From: Lysobacteraceae bacterium
GTDB lineage: Bacteria > Pseudomonadota > Gammaproteobacteria > Xanthomonadales > Rhodanobacteraceae
Assembly (NCBI GenBank): GCA_018971925.1
Contig: JAGWZT010000049.1
Coordinates: 1-9,760, forward strand
DNA length: 9,760 nt
Reading direction: 5' to 3'
Of the stretch, positions 1 through 7,037 are shown one piece after another (the first letter of the stretch is position 1; the number at the start of each line of letters is the position of its first letter). The notes beneath the pieces were generated by a model, which saw only the letters and a list, made by a program, of their open reading frames with translations, was not told the DNA's origin and ran no database searches. The position numbers and the translations under genes were made by a program.

Positions 1-231
1 CCGCTGTCGATCGCGCAGTTGGCGATTTCGCTGTACGCGGCCGACAAGGGTTACCTCGACGACCTGCCGGTGCCGCAAATCCTGCCGTTCGAGCATGCGT
101 TGCACCAGTTCATGCAGGCCAACCACGGCGACCTGATGCAGAAGATCGTCGATACCGGTGACTGGAACGCCGACATCGAAGGCACCTTCAAGTCGGCACT
201 GGACGAGTTCAAGAAGACGGGTAGTTGGTGA
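1..231 (+). CDS. atpA: ATP synthase F1 subunit alpha, C-terminal fragment
   Basis: This is the last 76 codons of the F1 alpha subunit; the start lies before the window. The alpha subunit alternates with beta in the hexameric catalytic head and binds nucleotide at non-catalytic sites. The visible part is the C-terminal helical domain. It opens with PLSIAQLAISLYAADKGYLD and continues with the conserved VPQILPFEHAL stretch, ending in a helix DEFKKTGSW, which fits gammaproteobacterial alpha chains. The reading frame is open from base 1 to a TGA at 229-231. The next gene in the same direction is atpG, 71 bp downstream, in the usual order alpha-gamma-beta-epsilon. That gap is filled by a REP pair. 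Identification rests on residues I recognise and on the operon order; I regard it as secure. Confidence 0.96.
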   Translation, partial: PLSIAQLAISLYAADKGYLDDLPVPQILPFEHALHQFMQANHGDLMQKIVDTGDWNADIEGTFKSALDEFKKTGSW

Positions 232-238
232 CCCATGT

Positions 239-286
239 GTAGGAGCGACGGCAGTCGCGACACGTCGGGCCTTCCGGCCCTCCTAC
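239..286. repeat. Inverted pair of GTAG-type REP palindromes (BIME-like) between atpA and atpG
   Basis: GTAGGA at 239-244 pairs with TCCTAC at 281-286. Directly inside are two perfect hairpins: GCGAC-ggca-GTCGC at 245-258 and GGGCC-ttcc-GGCCC at 267-280. An 8-nt linker separates them. Read inwards from either end, each half is GTAG plus GA plus a hairpin, the layout of GTAG REP elements such as the SMAG family of Stenotrophomonas, which are usually linked to RAYT transposases. As RNA the unit would fold as a three-way junction. A related copy lies at 1234-1314. Confidence 0.85.
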
Positions 287-302
287 AACGGCAGGATGAA
301 AC

Positions 303-1223
303 ATGGCAGGCGCAAGAGAAATCCGCACCAAGATCAAGAGCGTCGCGAACACCCGCAAGGTGACCAGCGCGCTGCAGATGGTGTCCGCGTCCAAGATCCG
401 CAAGGCGCAGGATCTGATGCACACCTCGCGGCCCTATGCGCTGCACATGCGCAACGTGGTCGCGCACATCGCGCAGGCGTCGCCGGATTACCAGCACCCC
501 GCGTTGCGCGAACGCGAAGTCAAGCGCGTGTGCTACCTCGTTGTTTCGACCGACCGTGGTCTGTGCGGCGGCTTGAATGCCAACCTGTTCCGCAAGGTGT
601 TGGCCGACATCCAGACCTGGCAGCAGAAGGGCGTCGGCGTGGAGATCATCGCGATCGGCCAGAAAGCCGCGCAGTTCTTCCGCCGCATCAAGGTGGATCT
701 GGTTGGCACGCTCACCCACCTCGGTGATCACCCGCGCCTGGAAAAACTGATCGGCGTGATGAAGATCGCCGACGACGGCTTCATGCAGGGCAAGATCGAC
801 CGCGTCTACCTTTGCTACAACCAGTTCGTCAACACCATGACCCAGCGCGCGACCGTGGACGTGCTGCTGCCGTTGCCGGCCGTGGCCGAGGAAATCAAGA
901 CGGGCGAAGGCGACGAACTGCATCCCGCTTCCGGCGACGCGAAGGTGGAACGCGCGACCAGTTGGGATTACCTGTACGAACCGGATGCGGAAACCGTGAT
1001 CCGGCACGTGCTGAACCGTTATTTCGAGGCGATGGTGTACCACGCGACGCTGGAGAATCTGGCCAGCGAGCACGCGGCACGGATGGTGGCGATGAAGGCC
1101 GCGTCCGACAACGCGACCAAGGCCATCGACACGCTGACGCTGGTGTACAACAAGGCGCGCCAGGCCGCCATCACGCAGGAAATTTCCGAGATCGTCGGCG
1201 GCGCTGCGGCGGTGGGTGGATAG
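303..1223 (+). CDS. atpG: ATP synthase F1 subunit gamma
   Basis: The gamma subunit is the central rotor shaft of F1; its coiled coil turns inside the alpha3-beta3 head and couples proton flow to ATP synthesis. The 306-residue product starts with the conserved helix MAGAREIRTKIKSVANTRKV, carries the signature STDRGLCGGLN at residues 82-92, and ends in the second long helix (ENLASEHAARMVAMKAASDN, then VYNKARQAAITQEISEIVGG). E. coli gamma has 287 residues; the extra length lies mostly in a charged segment around EIKTGEGDELHPASGDAKVE, before SWDYLYEPD, a region that varies between species. The start at ATG 303 is supported by AGGA at 293-296, 6 nt upstream, and by alignment of the N-terminus. It sits between atpA and atpD in the operon, with repeats in both flanking gaps. 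Confidence 0.98.
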   Translation: MAGAREIRTKIKSVANTRKVTSALQMVSASKIRKAQDLMHTSRPYALHMRNVVAHIAQASPDYQHPALREREVKRVCYLVVSTDRGLCGGLNANLFRKVLADIQTWQQKGVGVEIIAIGQKAAQFFRRIKVDLVGTLTHLGDHPRLEKLIGVMKIADDGFMQGKIDRVYLCYNQFVNTMTQRATVDVLLPLPAVAEEIKTGEGDELHPASGDAKVERATSWDYLYEPDAETVIRHVLNRYFEAMVYHATLENLASEHAARMVAMKAASDNATKAIDTLTLVYNKARQAAITQEISEIVGGAAAVGG

Positions 1224-1233
1224 AGCAGCTGTT

Positions 1234-1314
1234 GCAGGAGCGACGGCAGTCGCGACCGGTTCCGCGAAGATGTTGCATCTTCGCAAATCCGATCGGGTCT
1301 TCCGACCCTCCTAC
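1234..1314. repeat. Variant GTAG-type REP pair with an extra hairpin arm, between atpG and atpD
   Basis: This copy shares the 239-286 architecture. GCAGGA at 1234-1239 faces TCCTAC at 1309-1314 (5 of 6 pairs). The first hairpin, GCGAC-ggca-GTCGC at 1240-1253, is identical to the other copy. The second is GGGTC-ttcc-GACCC at 1295-1308, where one C-G pair of the first copy has become T-A, a compensatory change. The linker is enlarged and contains a perfect 9-bp hairpin, GCGAAGATG-ttg-CATCTTCGC at 1264-1284, giving a four-arm, cloverleaf-like outline. Confidence 0.85.
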
Positions 1315-1339
1315 CGGACATTTTTACGAGGAATACTCA

Positions 1340-2785
<1,446 letters not shown>

Positions 2786-2791
2786 ATGTCG

Positions 2792-2880
2792 TCGTCATTC
2801 CGGGGCGGCCCGCAGAGCTTGCCCCGGACTTGATCCGGGTTCCATCGCCGATAAAACCGGCGATGGCCCCGGAATGACGA
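2792..2880. repeat. 89-bp palindrome-ended intergenic repeat between atpD and atpC
   Basis: The element is bounded by a perfect 15-bp inverted repeat: TCGTCATTCCGGGGC at 2792-2806 and its complement at 2866-2880. Inside are CCCGGA/TCCGGG (2823-2828 with 2834-2839) and CCATCGCCG/CGGCGATGG (2842-2850 with 2858-2866; 7-nt loop ATAAAAC). The CGTCATTCCGG core recurs twice at 3375-3460, so this is a dispersed repeat family rather than a gene-specific terminator. It begins only 6 bp after the atpD stop codon and occupies most of the gap before atpC. Confidence 0.8.
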
Positions 2881-2939
2881 AATGTTTTTGACGAGACGCA
2901 GCGGGTATCTCGTCCGAGCCAACGAAGCGAGCGAAACAC

Positions 2940-3362
2940 ATGGCCACCATCCGTTGCGACATCGTCAGCGCCGAAGCCAACATCTTCCACGGCGAAGCGG
3001 CGCTGGTCATCGCCAGCGGCGAAGCCGGCGAGCTCGGCATCGCGCCGCGCCACGAGCCGCTGTTGACGCGCCTCAAGCCGGGCCAGGTCGAGGTGATTGG
3101 CGAGGACGGCAAGCGCCAGTCGTACTACGTTTCCGGCGGCATCCTCGAAGTGCAGCCGAACGTCGTCACGGTACTCGCCGACACCGCGCTGCGCGCCGAC
3201 GAGATCGACGAAGCGGCTGTCAAGCGCGCCAAGGAAGAGGCCGAGCGCATGCTGGAAAACCGCGGCGACGCCAAGACGGTCAAACAGGCGCAGGAGCAAC
3301 TCACCCAGGCCCTGGCGCAGTTGTCCGCGCTGGAACGCCTGCGCAAGAACCTGCAGCACTGA
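2940..3362 (+). CDS. atpC: ATP synthase F1 subunit epsilon
   Basis: Epsilon binds gamma at the foot of the F1 stalk, helps couple F1 to the c-ring and can inhibit ATP hydrolysis. The 140-residue product is of normal family length. Residues 1 to about 85 form the beta-sandwich domain with the family pattern GEAGELGIAPRHEPLLTRLKPG-like (about residues 27-48). From about residue 90 comes the charged C-terminal helical hairpin (EAAVKRAKEEAERML, then QAQEQLTQALAQLSALERL). ATG 2940 is fixed by homology at the N-terminus (MATIRCDIVSAEANIFHGEA). Its ribosome site is weak: only AGCGAGCGAAA-type sequence precedes it, with no clear AGGAG. Modest translation would fit one epsilon per three beta. It is the last atp gene here and converges with a minus-strand membrane-protein gene across a repeat-filled 114-bp gap. 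Confidence 0.97.
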   Translation: MATIRCDIVSAEANIFHGEAALVIASGEAGELGIAPRHEPLLTRLKPGQVEVIGEDGKRQSYYVSGGILEVQPNVVTVLADTALRADEIDEAAVKRAKEEAERMLENRGDAKTVKQAQEQLTQALAQLSALERLRKNLQH

Positions 3363-3374
3363 CGCGCGCGCATT

Positions 3375-3460
3375 GTCGTCATTCCGGCGCAGGCCGGGAT
3401 CCACACTCATCGTCATTCCGGGGCCGTTCGCGGCTTCATCGCGGACGGAACCCGGAATCC
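3375..3460. repeat. Two tandem CGTCATTCCGG-type palindromic repeats downstream of atpC
   Basis: Two related units lie in the same orientation. Unit 1 (from 3375) reads GTCGTCATTCCGGC and folds as ATTCCGGC/GCCGGGAT (3381-3388 with 3393-3400, one G-T pair). Unit 2 (from 3410) repeats TCGTCATTCCGGGG and closes with CCCGGAAT (3415-3422 with 3451-3458, perfect 8 bp). They fill the gap between the convergent atpC and membrane-protein genes. They resemble the ends of the 2792-2880 element. They could stop transcription from both sides, but no T-run follows either stem. Confidence 0.75.
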
Positions 3461-3476
3461 GGTTCTTGCCGTCGGG

Positions 3477-3998
3477 CTACGGCTTTTCGTGCACCACCAG
3501 CACCCACGCGCTGCGGCAGCCGGACAGCAGCAACAGGGAGGTACCCGAGAGCAGCAACGAGCCCGTGAGCCCCGAGCCGATCGCGCCGCGCAGCAACTCC
3601 GCGCCCGCGGCGCCCAGGAATGCATGCCCGAGCAGCGAGAGAAAGAAGCGTTGCGCGATGCGCAAACGCCGCAGGTGCTCGCGCAGCCTGAACAGGTCGC
3701 GCAGGATGCGCCCGATGCCCAGCGCGACCATGATTAACAGTCCTTCGCCCATGTCCAGCGCCGAGAAATGCGGCACCAGCATCAGCATCGAGACGATCAA
3801 CAACAGCAGGAAATCCGAAAAAGTCTGACGAGCCAGCGCGCCCATCAGCGGATCACCGCCTCTCAGGAGTGTTTTTGCGTTGAAGGTCAGCGCCACGAAG
3901 ACCAGGCCGACCAGCGCGCCGCTGACCTGCGCCAGCGCGCTGAAGAAATTGGCCCAGTCATGGGCCATCTGGCCGAAATTTTCCATCGCGACCCCCAT
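3477..3998 (-). CDS. Small multi-pass inner-membrane protein, function unknown
   Basis: I do not recognise a named family. From ATG 3998 the product has 173 residues and is strongly hydrophobic, with four or five likely membrane segments: about 18-40 (FFSALAQVSGALVGLVFVAL), 61-80 (SDFLLLLIVSMLMLVPHFSA), 84-104, possibly 118-137, and 143-166. Between the third and fourth lies a basic Arg-rich loop (RLREHLRRLRIAQR, about 104-117), likely cytoplasmic. The first segment, with its VSGALVGLVFVAL pattern, resembles small uncharacterised membrane proteins. Two starts are possible: ATG 3998 (AGGA two bases upstream, tight) and ATG 3986 (GGGGG upstream, 169 residues). The frame stays open to 4127, but that extension is antisense to the methyltransferase remnant and not hydrophobic. 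A TTGACG (4040-4035) and a poor GACACT (4016-4011), 18 bp apart, could be its promoter. It converges with atpC. Confidence 0.7.
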   Translation of the reverse strand: MGVAMENFGQMAHDWANFFSALAQVSGALVGLVFVALTFNAKTLLRGGDPLMGALARQTFSDFLLLLIVSMLMLVPHFSALDMGEGLLIMVALGIGRILRDLFRLREHLRRLRIAQRFFLSLLGHAFLGAAGAELLRGAIGSGLTGSLLLSGTSLLLLSGCRSAWVLVVHEKP

Positions 3999-3999
3999 T

Positions 4000-4335
4000 G
4001 TCCTCGCGCAAGTGTCGGTGAAGGGCGGCGAGAACGTCAACGTCGCGATGGTGCGCGATCTCGCGCACGTGGTCACGCGCGAGAAAGCCGAGCTTGGCCT
4101 GTTCGTGACGCTGGCCGAGCCCAGCAAGCCGATGGAAACCGAAGCGGTGAAGGAGGGTTTCTACACCTCGCCCGCGACCGGCGCAGAGTTCCCGCGCATC
4201 CAGATCCTCACGATCAAGGGGCTGCTGGACGGTTCGGAACGCGCGCGCTATCCCGACCTCGCGCAGGGTGGCCACACCTTCAAGAAGGCGCGGCGCGAAC
4301 AGGGCAAGGCGGATCAGGCGGGATTGTTCGAATAG
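4000..4335 (+). pseudogene. C-terminal remnant of a DNA methyltransferase / restriction-type protein
   Basis: About 111 codons look like the C-terminal end of a site-specific DNA methyltransferase family with a restriction-nuclease-like tail. The recognisable run is VSVKGGENVNVAMVRDL, then HVVTREKAELGLFVTL, METEAVKEGFYTSP, FPRIQILTIKGLL and a polar C-terminus GHTFKKARREQGK...AGLFE. The QVKGG/QVKSG-type strand and the REKA..GLFVTL motif are what I recall from these proteins. The similarity begins abruptly near 4000; upstream the frame continues to 3880 only as antisense of the membrane-protein gene and has no methyltransferase motifs (no FxGxG, no DPPY/NPPY). There is no start codon or ribosome site at the edge; the first internal ATG is 4048. 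I infer a decayed 3' end left after deletion or replacement. A small expressed protein is possible but less likely. Confidence 0.6.
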
Positions 4336-4353
4336 TCCGATTGGCGGCAGTCA

Positions 4354-4494
4354 TCCCTCTCCCTCCGGGAGAGGGTGCCCCGTCAGGGGCGGGTGAGGGT
4401 CCGGTTTCGCGCGATGCAGCGATACGCGTGTTCGTACCCTCACCCCGGCGCTCGCGCTCGGCCTGCGGCCGCCTCTCCCACGGGGAGAGGGGAG
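4354..4494. repeat. Long composite palindromic repeat upstream of glmU
   Basis: Nested inverted repeats span about 140 bp. A perfect hairpin CCCTCTCCC-tcc-GGGAGAGGG lies at 4355-4375, then GCCCC-gtca-GGGGC at 4377-4390. GGGTGAGGG at 4391-4399 pairs with CCCTCACCC at 4437-4445, and CCTCTCCC-acg-GGGAGAGG lies at 4472-4490. The two outer ends are near-complements of each other. This CCCTCTCCC...GGGTGAGGG type is a dispersed intergenic repeat seen in many GC-rich proteobacteria. It fills most of the gap between the methyltransferase remnant and glmU; no coding content is apparent in 4336-4560. Confidence 0.8.
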
Positions 4495-4560
4495 CAATTT
4501 CCGCACTTGCCGGCGGGCGCGCGTTGCGCCAATGTTGCGCGGTCCACTGGAGACCGCACC

Positions 4561-5928
4561 ATGGCCGACCCGCTGCACGTGATCGTCCTCGCCGCCGGTG
4601 AGGGCAAACGCATGAAGTCGATGCTGCCCAAGGTGTTGTTGCCGCTGGCAGGGGAGCCCTTGCTGGCCCACGTGCTGGACACCGCGCGTGCGTTGCGCCC
4701 TGCGGGGTTGCACGTGGTGTACGGCCATCGCGGCGAACAGGTGCGCACGGCTTTCGCGCGCGACACCGACATCCATTGGGTGCATCAATCCGAACAGCGC
4801 GGGACCGGCCATGCGGTGCGGCTCGCCTTGCATGACATTGGCGACCCCACCCGAATCCTCGTGCTGTACGGCGACGTGCCGCTGCTGCGGTCGGAAACAT
4901 TGTCCGAACTGATCGCGACACACGCCGAACTCGCCGTGCTCGCGGCGGAGCTGGAAAACCCCGCCGGTTACGGCCGGGTGCTGCGTGACGGGCTGGGCCG
5001 GGTGCGTGCGATCGTCGAGGAAAAGGACGCGGATGATGTCCAGCGCGGCGTGCGCATCGTGAACACCGGCGTCGTATTCGCGGAATCGCGGCCGCTGCGG
5101 CGCTGGGTCGACCAGCTTTCGGCGGACAACCAGCAGGGCGAGTTGTACCTGACCGATGTATTCGAATTCGCGGCGGCCGAAGGCGCTCCCGCGGACGTGG
5201 TGCTGACCGACAGACCCGTCGAGGCATTCGGTGCCAACGACGCCGCGCAACTGGCGGAGCTTTCGGCGTTCCTGCGCCGTCGCGACGCGGAACGGGTGTT
5301 GGAGGAAGGCGTGCGGCTCGCGGACCCGGCGCGCTTCGATCTGCGCGGCCATTTCAGCCACGGACGCGACGTCGAGATCGACGCGGACGTGATCCTGGAG
5401 GGTGGCGTCACCCTCGGGGACGGCGTGAAGATCGGTCCGTTCTGCCGCCTGCGCGACGTCAATCTCGCGGCGGGAACCGAAGTGTTCGCACACTGCGACC
5501 TGGAAGGCGTCACCACTTACGGCGCGTGCAGGATCGGGCCGTTCGCGCGGCTGCGTCCCGGCACCGAACTCGCGGCCGGCGTGCACGTCGGCAACTTCGT
5601 CGAAACCAAGAAGGCCAAACTCGGCGAAGGCAGCAAGGCCAACCACCTTACTTACCTGGGTGATGCCAGGATCGGTGCACACGTGAACGTCGGCGCCGGC
5701 ACCATTACCTGCAACTACGACGGTGTGAACAAGCACGTCACCGAGATCGGCGATGGTGCCTTCATCGGTTCCAACACTTCGCTGGTCGCGCCGGTGAAGG
5801 TCGGCGAGAACGCCACGATCGGCGCGGGATCGACCATCACCGCCCCCGCGCCGGCCGAACACCTCACCCTCTCGCGTGGCAAGCAAACCACCATCAAGGG
5901 TTGGCAGCGGCCGAAGAAATCAAAGTAG
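4561..5928 (+). CDS. glmU: Bifunctional GlcN-1-P acetyltransferase / UDP-GlcNAc pyrophosphorylase
   Basis: GlmU acetylates glucosamine-1-phosphate with acetyl-CoA and then couples it to UTP, giving UDP-GlcNAc for peptidoglycan and lipopolysaccharide. The 455-residue product matches the usual length (456 in E. coli). The N-terminal uridyltransferase domain (about 1-230) shows LAAGEGKRM (residues 10-18; the family often has T where Lys16 is), Lys24, LYGDVPLL with metal-binding Asp105, IVEEKDA around 151-157, and Asn226. The C-terminal left-handed beta-helix (about 250-455) contains DPARFDLRG, IGPFARLRPG, HVGNFVETKKA, and GSKANHLTYLGD with His362 at the position of the acetyltransferase catalytic base, then NVGAGTITCNYDG. 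ATG 4561 is chosen because GGAGA at 4549-4553 lies 7 nt upstream and the N-terminus aligns. glmU following atpC is a known gammaproteobacterial order; here an island of about 1.2 kb separates them. Confidence 0.98.
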   Translation: MADPLHVIVLAAGEGKRMKSMLPKVLLPLAGEPLLAHVLDTARALRPAGLHVVYGHRGEQVRTAFARDTDIHWVHQSEQRGTGHAVRLALHDIGDPTRILVLYGDVPLLRSETLSELIATHAELAVLAAELENPAGYGRVLRDGLGRVRAIVEEKDADDVQRGVRIVNTGVVFAESRPLRRWVDQLSADNQQGELYLTDVFEFAAAEGAPADVVLTDRPVEAFGANDAAQLAELSAFLRRRDAERVLEEGVRLADPARFDLRGHFSHGRDVEIDADVILEGGVTLGDGVKIGPFCRLRDVNLAAGTEVFAHCDLEGVTTYGACRIGPFARLRPGTELAAGVHVGNFVETKKAKLGEGSKANHLTYLGDARIGAHVNVGAGTITCNYDGVNKHVTEIGDGAFIGSNTSLVAPVKVGENATIGAGSTITAPAPAEHLTLSRGKQTTIKGWQRPKKSK

Positions 5929-5952
5929 CAAAGCGCTGCCGGGCGCGACGGG

Positions 5953-6921
5953 TCATGCGGCGTTTTCGAAGCACCAGCCGTCGATCTCTACCAACAGTTC
6001 GGTGCGGCAGATGTCGCCCTGCAGGAGGATGCGTGGCACCGATGCATCGAGATGCCGCGCGAGCGCGGCGCGGACGGTTGCGGCGTCTTCCGGGTGACGC
6101 ACGTAGACCTTCAGGGGCGAAAGCGTGTCGAACGCCGGCAGCGCGGCGCGTTCCAGCAAGGCCCGCAGGTTGGCCACGGCCTCATCGAGCTGGGCCGTGA
6201 CGTCTTCCACGTGATGGGAAGCGTGGCCGATCACCGCGGCGGTGCCTGAGATCGCAAGGCCACCCTGCGGCAACAACATCGCGCGCGCAAAGCTCGGTGC
6301 GGTCGGACCGTACTGGCGCGGGTATTCCCAGGCACTGACCTGGCGCGGATTTTCCAGTGCATGGCCGTCGGCTGACGCCGACAGCGCGTACACCTGCAGT
6401 CGGCGCGGCGTCCCGCGGTGTCCGATCGCGGTCGCGGCGGGAAAACGCACCAGGCCATGCGCGGCCATGCTGCGTGCACGCGCGCTGCAGAACCGGCGGT
6501 AGCGTTCCGCGTCGCCCTCGCCCGAATTGATGGTGTCGAGATAATTCCAGACCCGCAGCAGGTGCCGCTCCGGGCTGGCGTCGAGGTGTGCGAGCAACCG
6601 GTCATACACGTGTTCGCACGCGGCCTCGATTCCGCCGGCCGATTCGTCGGCCTCGATCGCCATGAACTGCCAGCCGGCCCCGCGCGACCAGCGAAGATCG
6701 TCTTCCCGGCCGTGGCTCACCTCCCCTGCAACCGACCAGCACTCGAGCGTTGCCGGTGCGGCCAGGGCGGTTTGCAGGACGTGCAGATGACGCGGATCGG
6801 TTGCGTGTGGTGTCGCGGGAGAGAAACTGAACACGGCCAGCGCACCGGGCTTATCGAGCAGGGTTTGTACCGGTGCATCGTGGTATGCCACGCGGAACGG
6901 CCCAGGGGTGACGCCCGTCAT
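5953..6921 (-). CDS. xanB2: Chorismatase, XanB2-like (hydroxybenzoate synthase)
   Basis: The 322-residue product belongs to the chorismatase family (FkbO, Hyg5, XanB2), often labelled pteridine-dependent dioxygenase. XanB2 of Xanthomonas cleaves chorismate, giving 3- and 4-hydroxybenzoate for xanthomonadin pigment and ubiquinone. Recognised blocks are RVWNYLDTINSGEGDAERYR (123-142), FPAATAIGHRG (160-170), ENPRQVSAWEYPRQYGP (190-206), SFARA, and GLAISGTAAVIGHASHH (221-237). The second half has the YjgF/RidA-like fold and ends in ICRTELLVEIDGW. Glu312 sits where the family's catalytic Glu lies, and Cys305, seven residues before it, matches the spacing I recall for 3-hydroxybenzoate-forming Hyg5. 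ATG 6921 is the first in-frame ATG; its ribosome site is weak. Its end lies 24 bp from the end of glmU (convergent), and it diverges from an aryl-polyene-type ACP gene. No signal peptide is visible, so it is cytoplasmic. Confidence 0.9.
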   Translation of the reverse strand: MTGVTPGPFRVAYHDAPVQTLLDKPGALAVFSFSPATPHATDPRHLHVLQTALAAPATLECWSVAGEVSHGREDDLRWSRGAGWQFMAIEADESAGGIEAACEHVYDRLLAHLDASPERHLLRVWNYLDTINSGEGDAERYRRFCSARARSMAAHGLVRFPAATAIGHRGTPRRLQVYALSASADGHALENPRQVSAWEYPRQYGPTAPSFARAMLLPQGGLAISGTAAVIGHASHHVEDVTAQLDEAVANLRALLERAALPAFDTLSPLKVYVRHPEDAATVRAALARHLDASVPRILLQGDICRTELLVEIDGWCFENAA

Positions 6922-6941
6922 GCGTTTGCGTCCGTGCCGTT

Positions 6942-6970
6942 TCGATACATGGGTTCGAGCCTTCCGACAA
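6942..6970 (-). promoter_or_regulatory. Candidate promoter of the xanB2-like gene
   Basis: On the minus strand TTGTCG (6970-6965) and TATCGA (6947-6942) are 17 bp apart, placing the start of transcription about 14 nt before ATG 6921. The match is four of six at -35 and three of six at -10. It abuts the candidate ACP promoter, so the two would form a compact divergent pair. Confidence 0.35.
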
Positions 6971-6973
6971 CGT

Positions 6974-7000
6974 CTTGATTCAAACCCCTCATGCTACACT
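6974..7000 (+). promoter_or_regulatory. Candidate extended -10 promoter of the acyl carrier protein gene
   Basis: TGCTACACT at 6992-7000 gives a TG-extended -10 box (TACACT). A -35 is poor: TTGATT at 6975-6980 is only 14 bp away, so recognition would rely on the extended -10. Transcription would start near 7007, leaving a leader of about 30 nt before ATG 7038. Confidence 0.45.
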
Positions 7001-7037
7001 AATCGGCTGATCAAGCGTGATGGCGGAGCCCCGGAGC

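Noticed and set aside
51..1286. A 411-codon open frame on the minus strand across atpA-atpG.
   Set aside because: It is antisense to two secure ATP synthase genes; its His/Arg/Gln-rich composition is the mirror of GC-rich codon bias, and no motif is recognisable.
1234..1314. A tRNA or tRNA-like gene suggested by the cloverleaf outline.
   Set aside because: There is no TTC-type T-loop, no anticodon arm of the right size and no CCA end; the arms match REP palindromes found also at 239-286.
812..1339. A 176-codon N-terminal extension of the beta subunit.
   Set aside because: The frame is open, but it overlaps atpG, is Arg-rich shadow sequence, and passes through the REP pair; the ribosome site and homology fix the start at 1340.
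2866..2893. An intrinsic terminator between atpD and atpC (stem followed by a short T-run at 2885-2889).
   Set aside because: The stem is the end of a repeat whose partner arm is 60 bp away, the T-run is not adjacent, and atpC downstream needs to be transcribed with the operon.
4351..5886. A 511-codon minus-strand open frame over glmU.
   Set aside because: GlmU on the plus strand has all its catalytic motifs over the same bases; the antisense frame has none and starts inside the palindromic repeat.
7017..7037. Upstream starts for the ACP gene at GTG 7017 or ATG 7020.
   Set aside because: Neither has a ribosome-binding sequence; GGAG at 7025-7028 is well placed for ATG 7038, where family similarity begins.
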